64,000 bases of DNA from Photobacterium sanguinicancri (GCF_024346675.1 NZ_AP024851.1:682001-746000), one strand, 5' to 3'; shown: positions 45,585 through 54,774, counted from the stretch's first letter. Numbers and translations are program-made. Notes: generated by a model from the sequence alone, not told the origin.

Positions 45585-47513
45585 TTAGAACTTGATGAGT
45601 CCAGCCTGCTCTAAATAATCACAACGGCCTTGCTGGCTTAAGGTACCGTCATCATTTGGGATAGCATTAATGGTACTGTCCCAATCTGATACAGGATTAA
45701 AGCCATTTTGATCAATTGTCCAAACTGTATCTTGTGCCTTGATGGTATTTGATTGGTCGAACATGGTTGGTTTAAACCATTCACGAGACACAGTGTCCAT
45801 CATTAAGGCATCGCGCTCGCTTGCGTTTGCTTTCATAGAGCGAATGTTTAAGTTTTTGTTGAATACAAAAGGTAACTCGTCCCCTTGGCACACACCACTT
45901 GTACATGAAATCGACAACAAGAAAGAGGCATCAATCGGTCTGAAGGTTAAATCAGATTTGTAGTTGTAGTGATAAAGGCGCGTATCGTTCTTTTGTGCAA
46001 CTATACGGTTAGGGCAAGTAAACAGCATATCGTTAGCCACCATACGAGCACGTTTCACTGTTTCTTTACCAATGATCTCACCGCTCTCATTTTTATCCAT
46101 TTGGTAATGAGAAACAGCCAGTAATTGATCTGCTTTAGGGGTGAGAGAGTTTGCCCATTTTAATGCTGTCCAAGCTGCTTTAAGTGCACTAGCTTGTTCA
46201 GGGAACTGGCTATCAATGGCATCTTTTACTAGTTGGTCTGCACCAAAGATGACATTGAGGAGCAGAGGGTAAGTGTCAGATTTAAAATTTAGCGTTAAAT
46301 TAACGGTATTGTTATCGCCTAAATCAAGTGGAATGACTAAATCATAGTCAACCATGAATAATGGTTCTATGTAGCCTAAAAATGTGTTGGCTTCATCGTT
46401 GTTAAAACTTAACACAGTCGGTACTTTGAAATCCGCATCAGCAGGCTGTTTTGTAACAACGCTGTCTTTTGGTGATTTATAAGGCCAGCCTCGAGTCTCT
46501 TTGTATGGTGCAAAAGGCAACACTCCTGCACCATAAGGTTGCATGTACAGTGGGTTGACTAGGCTGTTAGCTAAAATCAGTGGACTTCTGGCATACGCAC
46601 CAACTTTCAAAATATCTGTAGTCGATAAGTTTGACCAATCAACCGATACCGCTTCTGACCCACCAAACGTCTTATCTTTGAATCCTTCAAGTGACGTCGC
46701 TAAATTTTCAGCTGAGTCCTTTGTTTTATAAGGAATGCCATAAGGGTTGCTTTGCATGATCGCACGATGGAATAGTTTTTCGTTTGTTTCAGCATCAATA
46801 GGGTTTAGCTGGTGGATACCAACAGCCATTGCGCCAGCACCTTCACCAAAGAGGGTTACATTATCTGGATCACCGCCGAAATCAGCAATGTTGTTTTTAA
46901 TCCATTTAAGCGCGGTGCGCTGATCCTTGATGCCATAGTTTCCGCTCTCGTCATCGTTTTGGTAAAACGATCCGAAGATACCAAGTCGGTAGTTTAGCGT
47001 GACAGCGATAAATGGATTTCCATTTTTTACGCCGTTTGCCACGATAGCATCACCGTGAATAATCGCGTTAGAGCCAGAACCTGTTTCAAATGATCCACCG
47101 TGAATGAATACATAGACAGGCATAGCGGCTTGTTGATGCTCTTGGATCGGACGCCAGATATTTAAGTACAAGCAATCTTCAGACATTTTCGTCGCGTCAT
47201 AACGCGCAACACTACCTTGTGGGCATTGCTTGCCAAATTCTGTAGCAGATGTCTGCTGTGTGTTCTCTGGTGTATAGAGTTCAGCGTTTGAGAAGCGCGG
47301 AGCTTCCGCGTACTTGATCCCTTTAAATACTTCGGCGTTATCAGAAATATTTTTGCTGTCCTTTACTGCTTCAACAGTGCCTTGGTATTGCGTACCATTT
47401 GCTTTTGCATAGGCGTATGTCAGCGTGTTCTCAGTGGTTGAATCTGAGTTGTCGTTACAACCAGTAAGGACGAGTCCGATCAAACTAGCAATAATCAGTT
47501 TTTTATTTAACAT
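45585..47513 (-). CDS. Carboxylesterase-fold lipoprotein lacking catalytic Ser and His
   Basis: 642 residues. A lipoprotein signal ends in 'LVLTGC' (C19). The type-B carboxylesterase fold is clear: 'SEDCLYLNIW', the oxyanion 'FIHGGSF' (138-142) and 'NVTLFGEGAGAMAVG'. In active relatives that elbow is GESAG; here the Ser position is Gly (G225, codon GGT). The His expected in 'H-G-x-E-L-P-F-V-F' is Gln (Q543 in 'VCQGDELPFVF'). The acidic residue is kept (E374 in 'NNDEANTFL'). It is therefore probably not a hydrolase but a binding protein on the outer membrane, as with neuroligin-like members of the family. Confidence 0.85.
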   Translation of the reverse strand: MLNKKLIIASLIGLVLTGCNDNSDSTTENTLTYAYAKANGTQYQGTVEAVKDSKNISDNAEVFKGIKYAEAPRFSNAELYTPENTQQTSATEFGKQCPQGSVARYDATKMSEDCLYLNIWRPIQEHQQAAMPVYVFIHGGSFETGSGSNAIIHGDAIVANGVKNGNPFIAVTLNYRLGIFGSFYQNDDESGNYGIKDQRTALKWIKNNIADFGGDPDNVTLFGEGAGAMAVGIHQLNPIDAETNEKLFHRAIMQSNPYGIPYKTKDSAENLATSLEGFKDKTFGGSEAVSVDWSNLSTTDILKVGAYARSPLILANSLVNPLYMQPYGAGVLPFAPYKETRGWPYKSPKDSVVTKQPADADFKVPTVLSFNNDEANTFLGYIEPLFMVDYDLVIPLDLGDNNTVNLTLNFKSDTYPLLLNVIFGADQLVKDAIDSQFPEQASALKAAWTALKWANSLTPKADQLLAVSHYQMDKNESGEIIGKETVKRARMVANDMLFTCPNRIVAQKNDTRLYHYNYKSDLTFRPIDASFLLSISCTSGVCQGDELPFVFNKNLNIRSMKANASERDALMMDTVSREWFKPTMFDQSNTIKAQDTVWTIDQNGFNPVSDWDSTINAIPNDDGTLSQQGRCDYLEQAGLIKF

Positions 47514-48068
47514 GGTATGTGTTCGAGCTTAAATGTAATGAGATAAAATGTTGACGATGTCATATGAAAGCAAGCGTTATGCTATGCATGCGAAAAATCA
47601 CAGAGCATGTAAAGAGAGGTGTAACATCTAATGACATCAAAATAACAGTTTTTGAAAACGGCTTTCCACTTTATCACCACGATCAGGAATGCCGCTTGAT
47701 GGTGTGTAATAGGGGAAGTGTGACTTTAATTGGTGTTATTCATTTACTGACGCAAAGCTAGCGAACAATAGACGAAATTTTCGCGCTATTGTGACGTGTT
47801 TCTCAAAAATCACAAGAGGTAATGAAGGGCTATTTTGACCGAATATAAGTTTATATTCAGCAACGTTTCCTGAATGTAATTAGATTATTGCCTAATGTCG
47901 GAGCGGTTGCTGTTGGCGGTGCAATTTGTAGGTGTACAATAGTTTTAATGGCGCTTGAATTGCTATTGATTTAGACGTGATTTGTGCAGCAACATGCCAC
48001 GCGTTCGGTGGCATGTTACCTATTTATCCCACAGCACTGAGTAACTGAGGATGTAAATCTAAGGTCTG
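47514..48068. other. Intergenic region with one hairpin
   Basis: No convincing gene in 555 bases. A 65-codon open frame at 47564-47761 has no ribosome binding site and no recognisable homologue, and I do not call it. A perfect 10-bp hairpin AACATGCCAC/GTGGCATGTT at 47991-48017 may end the minus-strand kinase transcript, though it has no T-run. Confidence 0.5.
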
Positions 48069-48926
48069 TTAGTCTAATTCATTTTCTTCTTGAAGGCGTT
48101 CTTTACGTAACGCGGCTTCTTCCATAACGGCATTAATCTCTGCCATTAAGCCATCAATATCAGCATCTTCATCGCTGCACTCAAAATGCCCAGTCAGTTC
48201 AGTGGTTGGCGTCAGGTCGCCAGCTTCGTACAATGCCCACATTTCTTTAGCAAATTGTGTTTCAAGCAGTTCTGGAGCGTATTGACCGTAATAATTCGTC
48301 ATGTTGGCAACATCACGCTCTAGCATCCATTTCGCGTTGTTATTGGCCGATGCATCAACAGCTTGAGGCAGGTCGATAATGATCGGGCCTGACTCATCAA
48401 CAAGTACGTTAAATTCGGATAAATCACCATGCACGATACCGACACACAGCATGCGTGTCACATACTTGATGATAAGGTCGTGATCCCTTAATGCTTGCTC
48501 TTTTGTTAGCGTGATGTCGTTCAAGCGTGGAGCGACACTTCCGTCTTCGGTTGTCATCAACTCCATCAGCAATACACCATGGAAACAGCCATATGGCGTT
48601 GGTACGCGTACATCAGCATCAGAGAGTGCATACAAAGCATCTACTTCAGCGCGTTGCCATACTTTTTCTTGTTCATCACGCCCGAATTTCGAGCCTTTTT
48701 CCATCGCACGAGCTCTGCGACTATTACGAACTTTTCTACCTTCGCGGTAGGTTACAGCTTGTTTAAAGCTACGTTGTTCAATTTCTTTATACACTTTGGC
48801 GCAGCAGATCTTATCTTGACTATGCACTATGTAGACAGAAGCTTCTTTACCACTCATTAGCTGAGTTAACACTTCATCTACTAAACCATCTTCAACTAAT
48901 GGCAATAATCGCTTGGGTACTTTCAT
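48069..48926 (-). CDS. RIO1-family serine protein kinase
   Basis: 285 residues. The RIO kinase core shows 'MSGKEASVYIVHS' (P-loop), 'CCAKVYKE' with the ATP-binding Lys, the catalytic loop 'GIVHGDLSEFNVLV' (D168, N173) and the metal-binding 'IIDLPQAV' (D185). Bacterial RIO1-type kinases of this type occur in gammaproteobacteria such as Pseudomonas; their substrates are unknown. The C-terminal end is acidic. It appears monocistronic. Confidence 0.88.
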   Translation of the reverse strand: MKVPKRLLPLVEDGLVDEVLTQLMSGKEASVYIVHSQDKICCAKVYKEIEQRSFKQAVTYREGRKVRNSRRARAMEKGSKFGRDEQEKVWQRAEVDALYALSDADVRVPTPYGCFHGVLLMELMTTEDGSVAPRLNDITLTKEQALRDHDLIIKYVTRMLCVGIVHGDLSEFNVLVDESGPIIIDLPQAVDASANNNAKWMLERDVANMTNYYGQYAPELLETQFAKEMWALYEAGDLTPTTELTGHFECSDEDADIDGLMAEINAVMEEAALRKERLQEENELD

Positions 48927-49215
48927 TACACCTACATTTGATAAAATAAATATTTGAAACAGGGCCTAATGGCTCAAATACGATTACAGGTATTTAGATG
49001 ACATTATCTATGCGTAAAGCTATTTAACAAGCTTTTAAGTGTGATTTTTTATTTGAGGATGATGCTAAATCTAATGTTCGAGTTAATGCTCTGATTTTAT
49101 TGGTGTATATTTCGAGTGGAGGTTGCTAATACTTTGAGGCGCTATCGCGTATTTATGGCGTTTCAGTACTAAAACGAGTGATTTGCTAGCTATTGAAGAG
49201 GCAGCCAAAGGGAAT
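48927..49215. other. Intergenic region, nothing recognised
   Basis: AT-rich DNA between the RIO kinase start and the terminator of the DUF1704 gene. I see no open frame with a ribosome binding site and no clear repeat. Confidence 0.5.
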
Positions 49216-49249
49216 GAAAAGAAAAGGCGATAGTTCGCCTTTTCTTTTT
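49216..49249. terminator. Bidirectional terminator after the DUF1704 gene
   Basis: An 11-bp stem AGAAAAGGCGA/TCGCCTTTTCT with loop TAGT, with T-runs on both strands. It lies 37 bases past the DUF1704 stop. Confidence 0.85.
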
Positions 49250-49286
49250 GTCGGATATAACGGCTAGAGATTGCCGATATCCACCG

Positions 49287-51269
49287 TTAACGGATAGAGT
49301 TCAATAAGAAGTCCATCACAGGATCTGGCTTTGTTTCTAGCGTTAATGCTTTTGGCATGTAGGCTGGTTTTTGCAAGATATCACGTGCAATCAGTTCTTC
49401 TATCAACGGCTTAAATTCGAAGCCTGTTTTGCCGACAAACAGTGATGTTAGATCTTGTTCATGATAACAGTGCAACGCATCTTTTAAGCCACGTAAGTAG
49501 AGGAAGTCTTTAGTAAAGCCACCGCCACGGTATACGCGTGCTGTTATTGTGAATGCATCGTCATCAGACAATTTATAATCTAGCTTTAATGCTTGGAACG
49601 TATCACCAAAGCTTTCACCGTTAACCATTTTATCAACCGCGATAACACGTAATGCTAGCGTTTTTAAACGATGCAATGGGAAACTACCTGAAAGGTGCTC
49701 ACAAAGTATCGCTAAACCTTCTTGCGTATGGGTGTTACCAGGTAAACCCAGTTTAAGCACTTTTAACGGTTGGTTATCCGCATTTACGCTGGTGACTAAG
49801 TGTACGCCTAATTCGTGTTGAATAAGGGCATCTAAATCACGCTCTGTAAAAGTACTATTTACGTTTACTTTAATGCTACGACCGCTAACCATCGCCCTTG
49901 CAATCAGGGTTTTAGAGCTCACCACGTTACACTTTAGGCCGTAATCCGCTGCTGCCGCTTTAAAAGCTGCAATGGCATCTTTTGCGTTAAGTGTTGCTGG
50001 CTCTTTTTCTTGATATTCACAAGCATGAAGAATGAACTTCGCGTTGGCGATATCACGGTCATCTGGCTGCCCATAGTAGCGTAATGAGTTATACAAAAAC
50101 TCATCTGTACCAATGCTCGTTAGCAAATCGATACGCACAGCAAGTTGATCAATCGTTTTGCGGTACATTTTTTGAATGTCAGCATCACGAATATCTTCAA
50201 CGGGCAAGCGATATAGCTGCTCACGGAACTTGTATGGGTCAAGATCCAGTTGGCGATACGTAAACGTAGGTTGGTACGTAAACGGTTTATGTAAGAATCG
50301 ACGTTTCTCTTGCTTCAAGTTCGTTGGGTTAATGTAACTTAATGTATTAACACCACGAGCAATAGAATATAGCTGACGATCCAGTTTTAGTACTTCTCTT
50401 GGCAATTTAGAAGCCAGAATTGTACTGCTTGTTAGGCGCTTAACTTTGGTCTTACGACGTAGAGTGAAGGCAGCATGTTCCGTAACAACGGTTTTCATTG
50501 CTTCTTTCATTTTTTCAATAACAAGTGGGAAGCTTTCGCCCCCAACTTCGTTCATGAAAATTTTCTTCACTTCGATCGGTAAAATTAACGTCTTTTTAAA
50601 ATGCTGTTTAACAAAGTTAGCTTGGTAACCCATGCCTTTGAATACATCATTTTCTTTTGCTGAAACAACAATGTTTGGCAATTCAACGCTGTTAAGTTGA
50701 TTTAAGCATTCATCAATGTCTTTACGCCACAGCTTTTTATTGATCTGTTGCGTACCTAAATTGAAGGTTGGCGTTTCGTTTTCGATACGCTGGTAATTGT
50801 ATGAATGCACATCATAAATTAAGCAAAGACCAAATTTATTCTCTAGCGCTTCAATAAGGCATTTCAAAATACGGTAATATTTTGCATGCTTATCAAGTGA
50901 TACTGCTTTTTCTGCATCTGTCAGTGGGGTAGACCAAACGTCTTTTCCCCAAGCTTGATCATAAATGCATTGATCATTTGAACGGTTAAGATCGTACTCA
51001 TAACGAGAATCTTCACCTTGCAAAATGATCGGTAACGAAGAAATAAAGTCACCTGTGAAAGGGTCTTCTTCGTAGTAACGTTCTTCTTCGGTTAACTCAC
51101 ACTTGCTCATTAACTCGGTACGAAAGCGATGACCATGGTGAATAGCTGTCGCAATGTATGGCTGATATTCGCTGATGCGAATCGTTAAGCTGCCGTCATT
51201 AAGTTGCGCTTCGAATGGAACGAGGTGCTGGATCTTATCCAGCACCTCCTGCTCAGTAAGCTGTAGCAT
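49287..51269 (-). CDS. DUF1704 (QEGLA motif) metallopeptidase with N-formylglutamate amidohydrolase-like domain
   Basis: 660 residues. The N-terminal part (about 20-240) resembles N-formylglutamate amidohydrolase ('IATAIHHGHRF', 'YEYDLNRSNDQCIY', 'CLIYDVHSYNYQR'). The C-terminal part (about 300-640) is DUF1704, with zinc motif HELGVH (H485, E486, H490) and E517 in 'HTQEGLAIL'. In animals the DUF1704 proteins MATCAP are carboxypeptidases that remove the terminal Tyr of tubulin. Bacterial members are annotated as flavohaemoglobin-modulating proteins, and their substrates are unknown. The gene overlaps the upstream ATP-grasp gene by 17 bases, so the two act together. Confidence 0.88.
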   Translation of the reverse strand: MLQLTEQEVLDKIQHLVPFEAQLNDGSLTIRISEYQPYIATAIHHGHRFRTELMSKCELTEEERYYEEDPFTGDFISSLPIILQGEDSRYEYDLNRSNDQCIYDQAWGKDVWSTPLTDAEKAVSLDKHAKYYRILKCLIEALENKFGLCLIYDVHSYNYQRIENETPTFNLGTQQINKKLWRKDIDECLNQLNSVELPNIVVSAKENDVFKGMGYQANFVKQHFKKTLILPIEVKKIFMNEVGGESFPLVIEKMKEAMKTVVTEHAAFTLRRKTKVKRLTSSTILASKLPREVLKLDRQLYSIARGVNTLSYINPTNLKQEKRRFLHKPFTYQPTFTYRQLDLDPYKFREQLYRLPVEDIRDADIQKMYRKTIDQLAVRIDLLTSIGTDEFLYNSLRYYGQPDDRDIANAKFILHACEYQEKEPATLNAKDAIAAFKAAAADYGLKCNVVSSKTLIARAMVSGRSIKVNVNSTFTERDLDALIQHELGVHLVTSVNADNQPLKVLKLGLPGNTHTQEGLAILCEHLSGSFPLHRLKTLALRVIAVDKMVNGESFGDTFQALKLDYKLSDDDAFTITARVYRGGGFTKDFLYLRGLKDALHCYHEQDLTSLFVGKTGFEFKPLIEELIARDILQKPAYMPKALTLETKPDPVMDFLLNSIR

Positions 51270-52281
51270 CGGCGATAACCTTACGGAACTCGTTCTTCCG
51301 TGTAATGCTCACTTCTTTTGCTACAACAACGCTTTCAACGAAATCTAAAACATCACGTTGTAACTTAGTGCGGTTCAGGCGGTTAATACGTGTAATACCG
51401 CCAGGGCTTAGTACGTTTACTTCAACCAGTTTGCCGTTGATTACATCAAGGCCAACAAAGTAAAGGCCATCGCGCACTAATTTAGGGCCGATGTGCTTAC
51501 AAAGACGCAGTTCTTGCTTGGTTAATACGTGCTTAACTTCTTTACCACCTGCGTGGATGTTAGAACGTACATCACCTTGCGCTGGAACACGGCGCATAGC
51601 ACCAATAGGTTCGCCGTTTAGCATCATGATGCGAACGTCGCCTAGTTCTGCGCCTTCGATGTAATCTTGTAGAATTACATAGTTCTGGTCGTCACCAATG
51701 TAGAAGTCCAGTAGTGATTTCACGCTTGATTTCGCGCTTTTCTCTACAAGGATTACACCTTTACCGCCGTAGCCATTAAGTGGCTTAAGGATCATGCGGT
51801 CGTTAGTGTTTTCGTCTAGTACACGTTCTAGGTACTCGCGGTTCTTAGACACGTGAGTTACTGGAATAAATTCGTTTTGTGGATCAGGTAGTGATGCGGT
51901 GTATAGCTTGTTGTTTGCTACACGTAGGCCATCAATATCGTTCATGATGAAAGTGTCATCACGTACTGAGTCCAAGAAGTTCAATGCCATTGTGTCTAGT
52001 GGCGGGTTTGCACGCATGAAGATAACGTCAAAACCAGCTAGTGGCAGTTGTGCTTTTGTAAATTCAGCTTTTTTATAAAAACTTGGAATATTGCTAGAGA
52101 CTTCTTTGTTCTTTAATACATTACAAAAAGCGATAGCCATGCTGTCGCGCATTGTAAGGTTATTAGGCGTTGTAATAGCAACCGTGTGACCACGAGCTGC
52201 GGCTTCATGAATTAGGCGTAGTGTTGAGTCATTTTCTGGTTCAACACGATCCCACGGGTACATAACAAAACAAATTTTCAT
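51253..52281 (-). CDS. ATP-grasp ligase related to glutathione synthetase
   Basis: 342 residues with the GshB-like order: an N-terminal domain ('MKICFVMYPWDRVEPENDST', 'DVIFMRANPPLD'), the ATP-grasp part 'MILKPLNGYGGKGVILVE' (about 163-180), 'VLQDYIEGAELGDVRIMML' and the Mg-binding end 'VEVNVLSPGGITRIN'. It would probably be auto-annotated as glutathione synthase, but the genuine gshB normally sits in another context. The overlap with a DUF1704 peptidase gene suggests a dedicated ligase that adds a residue to some peptide or thiol. First gene of the pair. Confidence 0.85.
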   Translation of the reverse strand: MKICFVMYPWDRVEPENDSTLRLIHEAAARGHTVAITTPNNLTMRDSMAIAFCNVLKNKEVSSNIPSFYKKAEFTKAQLPLAGFDVIFMRANPPLDTMALNFLDSVRDDTFIMNDIDGLRVANNKLYTASLPDPQNEFIPVTHVSKNREYLERVLDENTNDRMILKPLNGYGGKGVILVEKSAKSSVKSLLDFYIGDDQNYVILQDYIEGAELGDVRIMMLNGEPIGAMRRVPAQGDVRSNIHAGGKEVKHVLTKQELRLCKHIGPKLVRDGLYFVGLDVINGKLVEVNVLSPGGITRINRLNRTKLQRDVLDFVESVVVAKEVSITRKNEFRKVIADATAY

Positions 52282-52326
52282 AGCAAATTACCGAATATAG
52301 AAGGCCTTTTAGAGGCCCAAAAAGCA

Positions 52327-52362
52327 ACCAGCCACCCTAGATATGATTGGAGGGTGGCTGGT
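52327..52362 (-). terminator. Terminator after maoP
   Basis: A perfect 12-bp stem ACCAGCCACCCT/AGGGTGGCTGGT with a 12-base loop, followed on the minus strand by TGCTTTTTGG. Confidence 0.8.
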
Positions 52363-52401
52363 CGTAAAGAAATAGTGAGGTTACTGAATCAGTAACTTGA
52401 A

Positions 52402-52740
52402 TTAATAATCGAGGTCGTCCCCGCCAGAATCATCATCGAATGACTGGCCCTGCTTACGTACCGATGAGCATAAGGTGTAACTTTTCACTTTATTGCAGGT
52501 ACGATTGAGGTATTTCACCCAACACTTTGCAAAATCAGATTGAACAGTCAGTTGGCCACTTGTTTCAGCGACAAATTGACGTTCAATTTCACTCATTGGT
52601 TCGATTTCGCCTGAGTACAGACGGGACATTGTTCGGCCATAATTCTCTAGCAGGGTGGATTCAGAAATTGTGAAAACACCTGAGCGATTAAAGCCGCGTG
52701 GGAAATTTTTATCGTCGTAAAATTTACCTTCACTTCTCAT
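52402..52740 (-). CDS. maoP: Macrodomain Ori protein MaoP (DUF413, YifE)
   Basis: 112 residues. 'FYDDKNFPRGFNRSGVFTISESTLLENYG' at the start matches YifE/DUF413, and the acidic tail ('DDDSGGDDLDY') is also typical. In E. coli MaoP acts with the nearby maoS site to organise the Ori macrodomain. It is divergent from hdfR, exactly as in E. coli, which supports the call. The window is therefore probably near the replication origin if gene order is conserved. Confidence 0.9.
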   Translation of the reverse strand: MRSEGKFYDDKNFPRGFNRSGVFTISESTLLENYGRTMSRLYSGEIEPMSEIERQFVAETSGQLTVQSDFAKCWVKYLNRTCNKVKSYTLCSSVRKQGQSFDDDSGGDDLDY

Positions 52741-52909
52741 TAATTCAGTTCCTGATGCTGATTTTTCGCAGATATTCGTCGAGAGAAGTGAAGTTGTAAA
52801 TCAAAGAATTTTTGTGACTACGATTAAAAATATTCATCGTGCTTTTGCTACACTAACGTGTACTATCGCGTATTAAACTCCCTTCTTTATTTTTGATGAG
52901 ATTTGGCTC
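52741..52909. promoter_or_regulatory. hdfR-maoP divergent intergenic region
   Basis: 169 bases that must hold both promoters. In E. coli the maoS macrodomain site lies in the equivalent region. A stretch TACTATCGCGTATTAAAC at 52861-52878 is of interest for that reason, but I cannot confirm a match. Confidence 0.4.
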
Positions 52910-53770
52910 GTGGATACCGAATTACTTAAAACATTTCTTGAGGTTACAAAAACACGTCACTTTGGTCGTGCGGCAGATAATTTGTATCTAACGCAGTCCG
53001 CTGTGAGTTTCCGTATCCGTCAATTAGAGAGTCAGTTAGGCAATCCTTTATTTTCTCGCCAGCGTGGCAACGTGCATTTAACGCCGGCTGGAGAGCGTTT
53101 ACAGCCCTATGCAGAAGCGATTTTGCAAACATGGGGTAGGGCAAAACAGGATGTGGCGTTAACCGACAGCTTAAATTCGCAAATCTCAGTGGGTGCATCG
53201 CCTATGTTTTGGGAATTTGACGGCATTTCTGAGTGGATAAACCGCATCTACGCGGCAATACCAGGCTTGGCTTTACGTCTTGAATCTGTGCCTCGTCAAA
53301 GTATGGCGAAACGCCTTTTTGATAAAAGCGTTGATATCTCATTAACATGTGAGCCGCCACGTATTGAAAGCATGCAAGTAAAGAAAGTCCGTGAATTCCA
53401 ATTACAGTTAGTAAGCCATAGACCAAACTGTTCTTTGGCTGATGCTAAAGATTTACCTTTGGTGTATTTGGATTGGGGGACACGATTTTCTGTAGAGCAC
53501 AGTCGTGTGATTGAATTGGATAAGACGCCTATTCTGCATACGCATTCAAGCAAAATGGCGCAGGAATATATTCTGAATAACCCAAGTATGGGTTACTTAC
53601 CTTCACCCGTTGTTGCACAAAGTGTTGAAGATGGGCTACTACATCTTGTTGACGGTGCACCAGTAATGGAGCAGCAACTTTACCTTGTGTGGAGTGAAGA
53701 TAACGAAAAAACAGAGCTTATTTCGAGCATGCTTGATGTGCCATTTTCCAGTGTTATCGAGAGAGTTTAA
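52910..53770 (+). CDS. hdfR: LysR-family regulator HdfR
   Basis: 286 residues, GTG start with GATGAG 9 bases upstream. The N-terminal winged helix ('LLKTFLEVTKTRHFGRAADNLYLTQSAVSFRIRQLE') and the LysR substrate domain are intact. The position opposite maoP matches E. coli hdfR, a regulator that represses flagellar flhDC and affects other genes. The target set in this organism is not visible here. Confidence 0.9.
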   Translation: MDTELLKTFLEVTKTRHFGRAADNLYLTQSAVSFRIRQLESQLGNPLFSRQRGNVHLTPAGERLQPYAEAILQTWGRAKQDVALTDSLNSQISVGASPMFWEFDGISEWINRIYAAIPGLALRLESVPRQSMAKRLFDKSVDISLTCEPPRIESMQVKKVREFQLQLVSHRPNCSLADAKDLPLVYLDWGTRFSVEHSRVIELDKTPILHTHSSKMAQEYILNNPSMGYLPSPVVAQSVEDGLLHLVDGAPVMEQQLYLVWSEDNEKTELISSMLDVPFSSVIERV

Positions 53771-54079
53771 GCGAGTATTTTAAAGGAAAAGTTCGATGAG
53801 TGATTTTTGTTGGTAAAACTAAAATTACTCATTGTACATGATGGGTGGTGCTAGATTACCCTTCGAGTTGTCGGAGTAGTTAGAATAATAGTCATCAATA
53901 GCCGTTGCTGTTTATTGTTCTTGTACTTTTTTGAGTAAACTACTGGCAGTTTAGTATTTCTGTCATATTCGACAATTATGATGCTATTGAAGGCGGCAAT
54001 AATACGCAAAACAAACTGACGTATTTTGTGAATCTTCAATTTAACCTTTAATTACTCTGGATGTTTTCAGGAAACGAAA
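53771..54079. other. Intergenic region with a possible terminator
   Basis: An inverted repeat ATGAGTGATTTT/AAAATTACTCAT (one G-T pair, 13-base loop) at 53796-53832 probably ends hdfR, although no T-run follows. The rest holds no recognisable gene. Confidence 0.5.
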
Positions 54080-54241
54080 ATGGCTAAGCTAGATCAAAAA
54101 TTTTCTAAAGGCTCAAAGTCTAAGTGTAAATTTGATGGCGATAATGAATTTATCGACTTAGATTCACAATCTAAAAAGAAGAAGCGTCGTCCAGTACGAT
54201 CGCGTTATGATAGCCCAGAGTATGGTGATTTAGATTTCTAA
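54080..54241 (+). CDS. Small highly charged protein (53 aa)
   Basis: ATG at 54080 with AGGAAA 6-8 bases upstream, ending at TAA 54239-54241 and followed by a good terminator. The peptide begins MAKLDQKFSKGSKSKCKFDG, has a KKKKRR cluster in the middle and ends in 'YDSPEYGDLDF'. It has no membrane segment and looks intrinsically disordered. Clean expression signals argue that it is real; I know no function. Confidence 0.7.
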   Translation: MAKLDQKFSKGSKSKCKFDGDNEFIDLDSQSKKKKRRPVRSRYDSPEYGDLDF

Positions 54242-54289
54242 AGCTGAAGATTGCTTAGTGCAAAACTAGGGATAGTAAAAAATAATAAG

Positions 54290-54312
54290 GCACCCAATAG
54301 GGTGCTTTTTTT
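54290..54312 (+). terminator. Terminator after the 53-aa charged protein
   Basis: A 6-bp GC-rich stem GCACCC/GGGTGC with loop AATA followed by seven T residues. It lies only 7 bases before the IS element. Confidence 0.85.
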
Positions 54313-54372
54313 GTAGCCGTGTACCGTCCTAAATATGGTTGACACATTTCCAACATGAAATTGGAGAGTGTC

Positions 54373-54774
54373 ATGAAAACAACAAGTAGACGTACTCAAC
54401 GAGATTATTCTCTTGCCTTTAAATTGGCAGTCGTAAGCCAAGTTGAAAAAGGCGAAATGACTTATAAGCAAGCTCAAGAGCGTTATGGGATCCAAGGTCG
54501 CTCTACCGTTTTAGTTTGGCTTCGCAAACATGGTCAACTAGATTGGTCTAAAGGAATAGAACAATCGAGAGCGTTAGGAGCGACTATGTCAAACCCTTCC
54601 TCAACTCAAACCCCAGAGCAACGAATCAAAGAACTCGAGCAGCAATTGGAAGAGACTCAGCTCAAAGCTGAGTTCTTTGAAGCGGTAGTAAAAGTCATGG
54701 ATCGAGATTTCGGTGTCCGAATCTCAAAGAAGCGCAAGGCCGAGTTATTAAGGAAAAAACGGTCAGAAAGTTGA
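54373..54774 (+). CDS. IS3-family transposase OrfA
   Basis: 133 residues from the ATG at 54373, which has GGAG 8 bases before it; an ATG at 54355 in frame is less likely. A helix-turn-helix ('GEMTYKQAQERYGIQGRSTVLVWLRKHG' region) is followed by a coiled coil ('RIKELEQQLEETQLKAEFFE'). It overlaps orfB by four bases and is preceded by an A-run (GGAAAAAAC) suitable for frameshifting. Confidence 0.9.
   Translation: MKTTSRRTQRDYSLAFKLAVVSQVEKGEMTYKQAQERYGIQGRSTVLVWLRKHGQLDWSKGIEQSRALGATMSNPSSTQTPEQRIKELEQQLEETQLKAEFFEAVVKVMDRDFGVRISKKRKAELLRKKRSES

Noticed and set aside
47564..47761. 65-codon open frame that faintly recalls the start of an AraC-type regulator
   Set aside because: No ribosome binding site, no continuation of the domain after its stop, and it lies in an otherwise non-coding gap.
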